Positions 1 to 6,604 of a DNA stretch of 22,604 bases are shown here, one piece after another (within the stretch, counting starts at the first letter, position 1; every line of letters starts with the position of its first letter). The notes beneath the pieces are model-generated. The model saw only the letters and a program-made list of their open reading frames with translations, searched no databases and was not told where the DNA came from. Source of the stretch: QHXQ01 sp036389375. GTDB lineage: Bacteria > Acidobacteriota > Blastocatellia > Pyrinomonadales > Pyrinomonadaceae. The stretch is taken from positions 1 to 22,604 of the forward strand of contig DASVQA010000014.1 in the NCBI GenBank assembly GCA_036389375.1, given 5' to 3'. The position numbers and the translations under genes are program-made.

Positions 1-998
1 CGGGCGACGAGCGTGTTCTTCGCGTTCAACTGGTAGTCAATGCGCGGGCTGAAAGACATGTGCCGGCGTGGGACGACGATGGAGCGATTGATGCGCGTCA
101 GGTCGAACGTGCCGGGATTGACGAACGCCGCGTTGATGATCGAGTTGTCGTCCGAATCGCGCTTCTCGAAGTCGAGGAAAAATGATGCCTTCTTTTTGAC
201 GATGGGGCCGGAGAGATTGCCGCCATAGGCGCGCGACTGATAGGAGGCGCGGCTGGGCGCAAACGGGTTGCGCGAGTTCAAACTTTCGTCCGAGAAGGTG
301 AAGAAGGTCTGCCCGCGCATCTTGTCCGTGCCCGGCTTGGTCAGAATCTCGATACGCCCGAAGCCGAGCCGATCAAACTCTGCGGAGAAGGGATTCTGAT
401 TGATGCGAATCTCGCGGATCGACTCTTTGGGCGGGATGCGCCCGCCGGTGAAGCCGTCAATGAAAATCTGGCCGCCGTTCGGGCCGGCGGCAGGGCCGGC
501 AAGCGCCTGAAGCGCGGCGCTCAGATCGTCTGGATCGTCGGGCAGCGAATCAAGGTCTGTGCCCTTGATGACGAGCGCGCTCGCGTTATTCTCCGACTCG
601 GTGCTGACGGGCGTTTCGGCCGCCACCGTCACCTCTTCTTTGCCGAGCGTGACGCTCAAGCTTACGTCGAGCGTCGCGCGTTTGCCGGCCGCGATCTCGA
701 CGTTCTGATTCTCATAGACGGCGAAGCCGGCGGCGGCCACGTTCAAAGTGTATTTGCCGGGCACGAGCGCGTTGAAGACGTAGTTGCCTTCCGCGTCGGT
801 CTGCGCGGTCTTCTGCGCGCCGGTCTGGTCAAAGAGCGTCACGGTCGCGCCGACGAGCAGGCCGCCGAACTCGTCCGACACCTGCCCATGCAGGCTGCCG
901 GTCTGCGCCGCTTGCGCGAAAGCCGTTAGGCCCGCGCATAGGCAGAGCGCCAGCGCCAGACCCAGCGCGCGGCTGATGAATGCTGAAAATTTAGACAT
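1..998 (-). CDS. TonB-dependent receptor with N-terminal carboxypeptidase-regulatory-like domain (partial, C-terminus off the window)
   Basis: The reading frame is open from the ATG at 998 to the left edge, giving 332 residues with no stop. It begins with a signal peptide (MSKFSAFISR, then a Leu/Ala-rich core ending near AFAQA). Residues about 35-115 form a carboxypeptidase-regulatory-like beta-sandwich (GSLHGQVSDEFGG, GNYVFNALVPGKYTLNV). Residues about 130-215 resemble a TonB plug (IFIDGFTGG, NPFSAEFDRLG, IEILTKPGTD), and the start of the barrel follows (GNLSGPIVKKKASFFLDFE). The family lies in the outer membrane and imports large substrates using TonB/ExbBD energy; this architecture is abundant in Acidobacteria. 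The substrate cannot be told. The missing C-terminal barrel simply lies beyond the window. A purine-rich AAGGAAAG lies about 13 bases before the start, so the ribosome site is only fair. It is probably a separate unit from the upstream DUF5666 gene, because a large hairpin lies between them. Confidence 0.88.
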   Translation of the reverse strand, partial: MSKFSAFISRALGLALALCLCAGLTAFAQAAQTGSLHGQVSDEFGGLLVGATVTLFDQTGAQKTAQTDAEGNYVFNALVPGKYTLNVAAAGFAVYENQNVEIAAGKRATLDVSLSVTLGKEEVTVAAETPVSTESENNASALVIKGTDLDSLPDDPDDLSAALQALAGPAAGPNGGQIFIDGFTGGRIPPKESIREIRINQNPFSAEFDRLGFGRIEILTKPGTDKMRGQTFFTFSDESLNSRNPFAPSRASYQSRAYGGNLSGPIVKKKASFFLDFEKRDSDDNSIINAAFVNPGTFDLTRINRSIVVPRRHMSFSPRIDYQLNAKNTLVA

Positions 999-1082
999 GA
1001 TCTTTGGTATGACTTTCCTTATCGCGTTGGACTTGTATGAGCTAACTGCCCGAACCCTGTTTCGATCTCACAAAAACTGAAA

Positions 1083-1140
1083 GGCGCGAGCAGCGCCGGC
1101 AGGTGAAATCGCAAATTTCAGTCTGCCGTTTGCTCGCGCC
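1083..1140. terminator. Three-tier hairpin between the DUF5666 gene and the TonB-dependent receptor
   Basis: Three nested inverted repeats share one axis: GGCGCGAGCA (1083-1092) with TGCTCGCGCC (1131-1140), GGCAG (1098-1102) with CTGCC (1123-1127), and TGAAAT (1104-1109) with ATTTCA (1115-1120). The loop has five bases. The hairpin starts 10 bases after the stop codon of the minus-strand DUF5666 gene. There is no strong U-tract, so it may be a terminator, an mRNA-stabilising hairpin, or part of the receptor leader. Confidence 0.6.
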
Positions 1141-1150
1141 CTCGGACTTG

Positions 1151-2437
1151 TTACGGCAAGCCGATGCCGAAATCTATGCCGGCCGGCAGCCCCGTGCCGA
1201 GATTGCCGCCGGTCTGCTGTTGCTGCTGCTGACGCGGCTGCAACATGGCGATGAGCGTGTCCGCGCCCGCGATGACGTTGATGGCAGTCACGCGCGTCGG
1301 GTCTGCGCCCACCGTGCTTGAGACGATGATCACGTCGCCCGCCTTCAAGTCCGCGAGCGTCGTCGGCGGCAGACGTTCAAGCATCTGCTGCACGTCGAAG
1401 CCACCGCCGCCAGGGCCGCCAAAGCGACGCTGACCACTACCGCCGCCCGGTTCGCCCCCGCCCTGCGGTGCTGCGCCGCCTGCGGGTGGCTGCTGACCGG
1501 CGGGTCTGCCCTGCCCCTGACCTTCGGGCCGGCCGCCACCCATGCCGCCGGGGCCGCGCATCGCCATCTGCGCCATCATCTCCGGCACGCGCCGAAGCGA
1601 CGAGTCCTGACTGATGACGACCGTGAGCGGCTGCTTGGTCTGATTGTCTTTGATCGTGATCTGATTGCCGGCAGCATTGACCGCCGTGACCGTGCCGAGC
1701 AGCGTGCGGAACGAACCGGAGACGACCTCTTCGGGCGTGAAGCGCGCGCCGTCCGGGCTGCGCTCGCCGAGCGCGCGGAGTTGGTCGCCGACCTTTAGCT
1801 CAGCGAACGCGCTCGGCTTGGCGTCGTCAAACTTGACCGAGTCGGGCGCGTAGCGCCGGAACTGCGTCGTGTCGCTCGCCGCAATGACAACGGGGTGGAC
1901 GCCTTCGCGTCCGCGCGAGTTGATCGTGATCTCTTTCGTCGCCGGATTGACGCTCGCCACAACGCCCAAGATGCCGCGCCGCCGCCATTGCTCGCGGTCT
2001 TTCTCCTGCTTCGCCACGTGATCCGCTTTCGTCATCATGATGACGATGCGCGCCGGCACGGACTTGTGATCGTCCGCCACTTTGCCGAGCGCAACCAGAC
2101 GGTCGCCGATGCTGATGTCGGCCAGATTGATGCCGAGCAGATCGGCGGGCGTCAATTTGTCCGCGTGCGCCAACGCTTCGGGCTTGGCGCGATAGTATTT
2201 AGTGGTGGCGCTGGTCTGCACGGCCACGAGTTCGTGCGTGCCGTCCGCCTTGATCGTGATAGTCTGCGCCGCCGGGTCGAGCGCGGACACTTCGCCGGAG
2301 ACGCGGTTGGGCGAGATGCCGTTGGTGGTCGTCGTCTGCGGCGCGGGCGTCGTGGTCGGCGCGGCGGGTTGCTGCGCGTTTACGCCGGTCGCCAGCAGGC
2401 CGGCGCAGAGCGTCAAAATGGCCAGAAACTTGTTCAT
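1151..2437 (-). CDS. Secreted protein with three DUF5666-like beta-barrel repeats and a Gly/Gln-rich insert
   Basis: This 428-residue protein has a signal peptide (MNKFLAILTLCAGLLATG, then VNAQQ) and a Thr/Pro/Gln-rich linker to about residue 45. Three related units follow, at about 46-136, 156-245 and 246-392. Each opens with a G-x-V-x-x-V/L-N/D-P/A pattern followed by ITI (SGEVSALDPAAQTITI, LGVVASVNPATKEITI, LGTVTAVNAAGNQITI) and later has a KVGD or KAGD step. The third unit is split by a low-complexity Gly/Pro/Gln insert at about 293-345. The pattern fits DUF5666, a small-barrel domain of unknown function in exported proteins. The tail has a run of six Gln. The start is well supported: GAGGAAGAGG ends four bases before the ATG. 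It is likely periplasmic or surface-associated. No enzymatic residues are evident, and the function is unknown. Confidence 0.8.
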   Translation of the reverse strand: MNKFLAILTLCAGLLATGVNAQQPAAPTTTPAPQTTTTNGISPNRVSGEVSALDPAAQTITIKADGTHELVAVQTSATTKYYRAKPEALAHADKLTPADLLGINLADISIGDRLVALGKVADDHKSVPARIVIMMTKADHVAKQEKDREQWRRRGILGVVASVNPATKEITINSRGREGVHPVVIAASDTTQFRRYAPDSVKFDDAKPSAFAELKVGDQLRALGERSPDGARFTPEEVVSGSFRTLLGTVTAVNAAGNQITIKDNQTKQPLTVVISQDSSLRRVPEMMAQMAMRGPGGMGGGRPEGQGQGRPAGQQPPAGGAAPQGGGEPGGGSGQRRFGGPGGGGFDVQQMLERLPPTTLADLKAGDVIIVSSTVGADPTRVTAINVIAGADTLIAMLQPRQQQQQQTGGNLGTGLPAGIDFGIGLP

Positions 2438-2559
2438 GCTGCCTCTTCCTCGGACGAAATAATTAACCGATGTTTACGGGGAAAATTACTGCTCAAAAGC
2501 GATAATTTTGATGCGCGCCGGGGGCCAATCGCTTGCCCTAAAAATCGGGGCTGCACGCG

Positions 2560-2961
2560 CTAATGTTCGCGGCGCTGATCGGCCTCGTCGCGCTGGCTGT
2601 CCTGCTGCGCGACGACGGCGTCGAACTTCTGTTGCTGCGCCGGCGTCAACAGGGCGCGGATGCGTGCGCGCGCCTTCTGGCGCGGCTCCTCGAAGCGCGG
2701 GCGCAACTCCGTGCGCAGCGCGCGATATTCGTTGCGCGTCTCGTCGAGGATGGCCCGGATGGCGGTCGCCTGTTCATCGGTCAAACTCAGATCGCGGCGC
2801 ATGGCGTCGAAGCGCGCCTTCATGTCGTGCCCGCGCCCCTCGGCCCGGTCGGCGCGTAGACGCGCGTGGTAGAGCACGTCGAGCGCCGCGCCGGTGGCGC
2901 AGCCGAGCATAAAGACGACCATCAGGACGAGCCAGATTTTGATTCTTGTGCGGCGCGTCAT
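2560..2961 (-). CDS. Membrane-anchored Spy/CpxP-like (LTxxQ) periplasmic protein
   Basis: I prefer the ATG at 2961 (133 aa) to the longer frame opening at 3096, because the latter overlaps the upstream gene out of frame and adds 45 residues of unlikely composition. The protein starts MTRRTRIKIW and has one hydrophobic anchor at about 9-29. A highly charged helical domain follows, with two LTxxQ motifs, LTDEQ at 60-64 and LTPAQ at 105-109. This is the pattern of Spy/CpxP and 'periplasmic heavy-metal sensor' proteins, which are small helical chaperones or stress sensors. The start lies 7 bases after the stop of the upstream membrane protein, so the two are probably co-transcribed with the ECF sigma gene before them. 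A role in envelope-stress sensing is inferred from this context. Confidence 0.72.
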   Translation of the reverse strand: MTRRTRIKIWLVLMVVFMLGCATGAALDVLYHARLRADRAEGRGHDMKARFDAMRRDLSLTDEQATAIRAILDETRNEYRALRTELRPRFEEPRQKARARIRALLTPAQQQKFDAVVAQQDSQRDEADQRREH

Positions 2962-2968
2962 AGCTGTT

Positions 2969-3400
2969 TTAACGCTGCCCCCGTTCTTCGCGGTCAACGA
3001 TGATGCTGAGCACTTCGTCGCCCGATAGATTGTCCCGGCTCGCCAGCACCGTGCGCTCGACGCCCGTTTCCGTACCGTAATAGGCTTCATCGCCAAAGCC
3101 GTTCGCCGTCGCGGTGCTGCCGCTTGCCAGCCAGAGCATCAGGGCGAAGACGAATGCCGCCACGCCCGTCAGCGCGGGCACGGCCCGACGCGCCACGCCC
3201 AAGAGCGCCAGCCAACCCTCGTCCGCTTCGTTGCGCTCGGCGGCTTGCGCGGTGGCGATGCGCGCACGCACACGTGCGTAGAGGAACGGCGCGTTGACGG
3301 CCGTCTCGGCCGCCGCGTCGTTGTCTGCGGCGGCGCGCACGAGCATCTGCCCCGTGCGGTCGAGTTGTTCGTCTGCCGTGTTGTCTGGTCTGCCGAACAT
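2969..3400 (-). CDS. Single-pass membrane protein, putative anti-sigma or sigma-linked regulator
   Basis: The 143-residue protein has a soluble N-terminal half (MFGRPDNTADEQLDRTGQML) rich in Ala, Arg and acidic residues. A transmembrane helix follows at about 74-92 (AVPALTGVAAFVFALMLWLA), then a short outer tail with DEVLSIIVDREERGQR. There is no zinc-finger Cys/His cluster, so it is not a classic ZAS anti-sigma factor. The topology (cytoplasmic head, one helix, short periplasmic tail) and its place directly after an ECF sigma gene suggest a sigma regulator. GAGG lies six bases before the ATG and supports the start. It sits about 80 bases after the sigma gene and is followed at 7 bases by the LTxxQ protein. 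The function is inferred from context only. Confidence 0.62.
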   Translation of the reverse strand: MFGRPDNTADEQLDRTGQMLVRAAADNDAAAETAVNAPFLYARVRARIATAQAAERNEADEGWLALLGVARRAVPALTGVAAFVFALMLWLASGSTATANGFGDEAYYGTETGVERTVLASRDNLSGDEVLSIIVDREERGQR

Positions 3401-3481
3401 AGAAAACCTCGCGTGAATCGCCAGTTTTTTCGCGCTTCACAGAAGATAGACGGCGGGTTGCCTGACGTGGTTACAGAAAAA

Positions 3482-4072
3482 TTAGAGGTATTTCCGCAGG
3501 ATGCGCCGCAGGTGCGCGCGTGCGCGATGGGCGCGGACTTTGACTTTGGCCCCAGACCAGCCGGTTAGCTGCGCGATCTCGGCGACCGAGAGACCTTCGG
3601 CGTCGAGGAGCGTTAAGACGAGTCGGTCGTCGGGCGCGAGCCGGGCGAGTAGTTTGCCCGCGAGGTCGCGGGCGACGAGCGCGGACTCGACATCGGAGGC
3701 TGAGGCGTTAGTGGTGCGTTGCAGTTGCGTGCTGAGCGCATGCGCTTCCGCGTCGTTCAGTTCGCCGAGTTGTTGTTCGGGGCGACGCTGCATGCGGCGC
3801 AGTTCGTCGTAGCAGGCATTGACCGTGATCTGCGCGAGCCACGCGCTAAAGGAAGCCGCGTGCGCGCCGGCAAAGCTGTGGAGCGCGAGATAGGCTTTAG
3901 TGAAACTCTCTTGAATGATCTCTTCGATCTGTTCGGGGCGGGCGAAAAAGCGCGAGGCGATGCGCGCGACGCGGCGACGGTGGCGCTCGAATAACTGCTC
4001 AAACGCTGCCTCGTCGCCCGCGCACGTGGCCGTGACGAGCGCGTCGTCGGTCGGTTCGTCAGACGGATGCAC
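3482..4072 (-). CDS. ECF-type RNA polymerase sigma factor
   Basis: This 196-residue protein has the two-domain ECF layout. Region 2 spans about 24-97 (FEQLFERHRRRVARI, EEIIQESFTKAYLALHSF, FSAWLAQITVNACYDELRR). Region 4 spans about 141-192, with a helix-turn-helix (LSVAEIAQLTGWSGAKVKVRAHRARAHLRR, read in pieces). It would direct RNA polymerase to a stress or envelope regulon. Helix 3 of region 4 has GWSGAKVKVR where most ECF factors have a GxSxGTVKSR-type sequence, a minor variant. The gene heads a probable three-gene unit with the membrane protein and the LTxxQ protein downstream. The start ATG at 4072 gives a normal family length, although no strong ribosome site is visible. Confidence 0.9.
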   Translation of the reverse strand: MHPSDEPTDDALVTATCAGDEAAFEQLFERHRRRVARIASRFFARPEQIEEIIQESFTKAYLALHSFAGAHAASFSAWLAQITVNACYDELRRMQRRPEQQLGELNDAEAHALSTQLQRTTNASASDVESALVARDLAGKLLARLAPDDRLVLTLLDAEGLSVAEIAQLTGWSGAKVKVRAHRARAHLRRILRKYL

Positions 4073-4135
4073 GAGTTATTAGCCGACGGCCGACGGCGGC
4101 GCTGCGGGCTGCTTGCGCGCGGGCGGCGGCAACCT

Positions 4136-5122
4136 TCAATCCTTCGCGGGCAACCGCCAGCCGAGCCGGTAGCGCGCCGTCAGCGCCAGCCCCAGACTCG
4201 TCACCAGCAAGCCCCCGACGCCCATCACCCACACGTAAGGCAGCGACAGCACGACGACCCAGAAGATTGTGCCCAAGAGCAGCGCGACCGACTCCGAACG
4301 ATGCCGCTCGGCCAAGAGCGTCCGCTGCAACCAACGCCCCGTCGCCGCGTGAATCGCCACGCGCCCGAACAGGTACGCGACCAACACGAGCAGCAACGCG
4401 AGCGCGCCGATGAGCGTGCTCAGGATGGGCGGAAAGACGGCAAGCGAAGCCGGCACGCCAAAGCCGATCACGAGCGCACCGACTAAACCGATCACGGCCA
4501 CGCGCAGGCTCGTCAGTTGCAGCCGCGTGGCCGCGCGACTGATCGCGCCGGGTGTGGCCGCCGTCAGCGCCAGCGAGACGATGAACCAGAACAGCACGGC
4601 GAGCACGCGCAGGCCCAGCGCCTTCGGCGTCCAGTGCGGCGCGAGGAGCGAGACGGGGTTGCGCGCCAGTTCGCGCAGTTCGTCCTCGTAGCCCGCGTAC
4701 ATCACGGTGGCGCTCGCGGGGTTACGCCCCGGCGCGTCCTTCCCATGATGATACGTGCCGCCGAAGACGAGCACGTCGCCGCCGATGTAAGAGCCTTCCC
4801 GTTGGATGACCGAGCCGCCGATGGTCGCCACGTCGCCCTCGACGCGCCCCTCCACGATCACGTCGCCGCCGAACGCCAGCGCGCCGTGTTGGATGTTGCC
4901 CCGCACGATGACCGACTGCCCCACGCCAAACACGTCCTTGCACGTATTGCCATCAACGATGAGCGGGGCGCGTTCCTCCGCGCCGGCCGCCGACGATGCC
5001 GCACTCTGCGCGCAGACCATCACGCACGCACCGCAGACCAGCGTGCAGACGAGGGCAATTGATTTCAGCAACGCCCTGAATGCGCCGGTCTCGTAGCTGC
5101 GGTCGTAGGTGATCGCGTTCAC
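4136..5122 (-). CDS. Bactofilin-like polymer-forming domain fused to a multi-pass membrane domain
   Basis: The start is a GTG at 5122 (328 aa); no ATG occurs before the hydrophobic signal segment at about 16-40. Residues about 56-125 are short repeating beta-strands of the kind seen in bactofilin-like beta-helices (VIVRGNIQHGALAFGGDVIV, EGRVEGDVATIGGSV). About five hydrophobic helices follow, near 169-191, 205-228, 231-254, 277-298 and 300-318. Many annotated 'polymer-forming cytoskeletal' proteins have this pairing. The signal-like N-terminus suggests that the beta-repeat faces the periplasm, unlike true cytoskeletal bactofilins. The gene lies downstream of the RpoE-like sigma/anti-sigma pair and may belong to its regulon. 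There is no strong ribosome site before the GTG, so the exact start is uncertain. A role in envelope structure or stress is inferred. Confidence 0.75.
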   Translation of the reverse strand: MNAITYDRSYETGAFRALLKSIALVCTLVCGACVMVCAQSAASSAAGAEERAPLIVDGNTCKDVFGVGQSVIVRGNIQHGALAFGGDVIVEGRVEGDVATIGGSVIQREGSYIGGDVLVFGGTYHHGKDAPGRNPASATVMYAGYEDELRELARNPVSLLAPHWTPKALGLRVLAVLFWFIVSLALTAATPGAISRAATRLQLTSLRVAVIGLVGALVIGFGVPASLAVFPPILSTLIGALALLLVLVAYLFGRVAIHAATGRWLQRTLLAERHRSESVALLLGTIFWVVVLSLPYVWVMGVGGLLVTSLGLALTARYRLGWRLPAKD

Positions 5123-5217
5123 GTCTATTAAGTCTGTTAATCGTTAACCGCACCCGCGAGGCGTATCCGGCCGTTTAGAGCGTGCGCCTACTACTTACAA
5201 TCTGCGCTCAAGGCCCT

Positions 5218-5814
5218 TCAGTCGGGGAGGCGTGTGCGGTGATAGCTGTTGATGAGCCGGAGGAGGAGAACAATTGCGCCCGTCAACCCGATGAACGTTA
5301 AGAGCCGGAGCGCGCCCGGCTCGTGCGCCACAGACGCGCCGAGCGCGCGCAGGATGAGCGCCGCGCCGCGCCCCGTCTCAACCAGCGCATGCGCCAGCAC
5401 GTAGAACGCCGCGACGAACGCGCGCGCCACGACGCGCACGGGCGCGAGCGCGGAAGAGATGGCCGCGCCGCCAAGCAACGCGAAGGCGAGCACCGCAAGC
5501 GCCGCGCACAAAAGCAGCGCGCGCTTCTTCTCCGTGCGAACGCGGCGCATGTCCGTCTGTGCATGCACACGCACCACGCGGCTGAAGTCGCGCGGCAAGG
5601 CCGGTTCGCGTTTCAACTGCTCGCCGAACGCGACGGTCAAGATACCGAGCAGCCGCCGCTGCTCGTTCAGCAGCGCCGCGCACGAGCCGCACACGCGCGT
5701 ATGCTGTTCAAATCGCGCCTCTTCGCCCGCGCTCAACTCGCCGTCCAGATAAGCCGCCACCTCTTCGGGGCGGCAGGCGGCGGTCGTTTGCATGTCGGCT
5801 GGTGTGGCGTGCAT
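5218..5814 (-). CDS. Zinc-finger anti-sigma factor, membrane-bound
   Basis: This 198-residue protein has an N-terminal zf-HC2-type motif: Cys14, then His38-x3-Cys42-x2-Cys45 (EQHTRVCGSC). A linker and two to three hydrophobic segments follow, at about 103-125 (ALLLCAALAVLAFALLGGAA), about 128-150, and 170-190 (LLTFIGLTGAIVLLLRLIN). The zinc finger of this family binds its partner sigma factor and holds it at the membrane until a signal releases it. The gene begins 44 bases after the stop of the RpoE-like sigma gene, so that is the expected partner. The start could be Met1 at 5814 or Met8 at 5793; neither has a strong ribosome site. Most anti-sigma factors have one transmembrane helix, so the additional hydrophobic segments here are unusual. 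Confidence 0.82.
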   Translation of the reverse strand: MHATPADMQTTAACRPEEVAAYLDGELSAGEEARFEQHTRVCGSCAALLNEQRRLLGILTVAFGEQLKREPALPRDFSRVVRVHAQTDMRRVRTEKKRALLLCAALAVLAFALLGGAAISSALAPVRVVARAFVAAFYVLAHALVETGRGAALILRALGASVAHEPGALRLLTFIGLTGAIVLLLRLINSYHRTRLPD

Positions 5815-5857
5815 CGCTTCGGACAGTGTGCTTTGGCCCTTTCAAAAACTTAGTAAC

Positions 5858-6454
5858 TTAAATCCCGGTGATGCCGCGCTCGACGAGCGGCGAGCGCATC
5901 GCTTCGCGGGCGCGGAAGATGCGGTTCTTGACCGTGCCGAGCGGCAGCCCCGTCACCTCCGCGATCTCGTCGTAGCTCATGTCGTGCCCGTGCCGCAGGA
6001 TGATCAACTCGCGGTAGGCGGCCGGCAGAGCGCGGATCACGTCTTCTATCTCCGCGCGGCGCTCCTTCTGCTCGCTCTCCTGTTCGGGCGTCTTCATGCC
6101 GCTGGCGAACGGGCGCTCGTAGCCGTCTTCGGTTTCGAGTTCCTGCGTGCGCGGCCCCGTGCGGCGCAGATAATCAATCGCCGCGTTGTGTGCGATGCGA
6201 TAAATCCATGTGGAGAACTTGTACTCCGAGCGATAGCGGGCGAGCGAGCCGTAGACCTTGATGAACACTTCCTGCGTCAGATCAAGCGCGCCGTCGTAGT
6301 CGCCGATCATGCGGTACACGTAAGAGACGATGGGGCGTTGATAACGGCGCACCAACTCCTCAAAGCCTGCGTCCGCACCACCGAGCGCGCGCACAACCAG
6401 ATCGCCATCGGCCAGCGCCGCCAGGCTCTCAAACGTGGGGGATAAGGCACTCAT
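5858..6454 (-). CDS. RpoE-like ECF sigma factor
   Basis: This 198-residue ECF sigma factor has region 2 at about 31-97 (FEELVRRYQRPIVSYVYRMI, LDLTQEVFIKVYGSL, FSTWIYRIAHNAAIDYLRR) and region 4 at about 137-187 (LPAAYRELIILRHGHDMSY, DEIAEVTGLPLGTVKNRIFR). These motifs match the RpoE/SigW group closely. The downstream zinc-finger anti-sigma gene is its probable inhibitor, and the bactofilin-like membrane protein after that is a probable member of the same unit. The start ATG at 6454 lies just after an AAGAGC stretch. The gene is separated from the PilM-like gene upstream by a heptad-repeat hairpin, which may insulate the two units. Confidence 0.93.
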   Translation of the reverse strand: MSALSPTFESLAALADGDLVVRALGGADAGFEELVRRYQRPIVSYVYRMIGDYDGALDLTQEVFIKVYGSLARYRSEYKFSTWIYRIAHNAAIDYLRRTGPRTQELETEDGYERPFASGMKTPEQESEQKERRAEIEDVIRALPAAYRELIILRHGHDMSYDEIAEVTGLPLGTVKNRIFRAREAMRSPLVERGITGI

Positions 6455-6506
6455 AAGCTCTTGAACAGAGATGTTACGCTAACACAAGGGGGGAAGTTTC
6501 AAAAGA

Positions 6507-6588
6507 GCAGAGGTCAAAGGTTAGAGGTCAGAGATCAGTAGCAGCAAGAGCTTTTACTGACCTCTGACCTCGAACCTCTGACCTCTGC
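6507..6588. repeat. Heptad-periodic inverted repeat (34-bp arms), family TCTGACC/GGTCAGA
   Basis: The left arm (6507-6540) and right arm (6555-6588) pair at 31 of 34 positions around a 14-base loop. Both arms are built of 7-base units such as TCTGACC, TCGAACC and GGTCAGA, and the periodicity runs past the right arm (TTAGACC, TCTGCGC). In RNA of the minus strand, the strand of the flanking genes, two of the three mismatches become G-U pairs. It lies just downstream of the PilM-like stop codon. Confidence 0.85.
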
Positions 6589-6604
6589 TTTTAGACCTCT
6601 GCGC

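Noticed and set aside
1895..2563. Long plus-strand open frame (222 residues) opposite the DUF5666 gene
   Set aside because: It is a shadow of the minus-strand gene in GC-rich DNA: Arg/Ala-rich, no motifs, no ribosome site.
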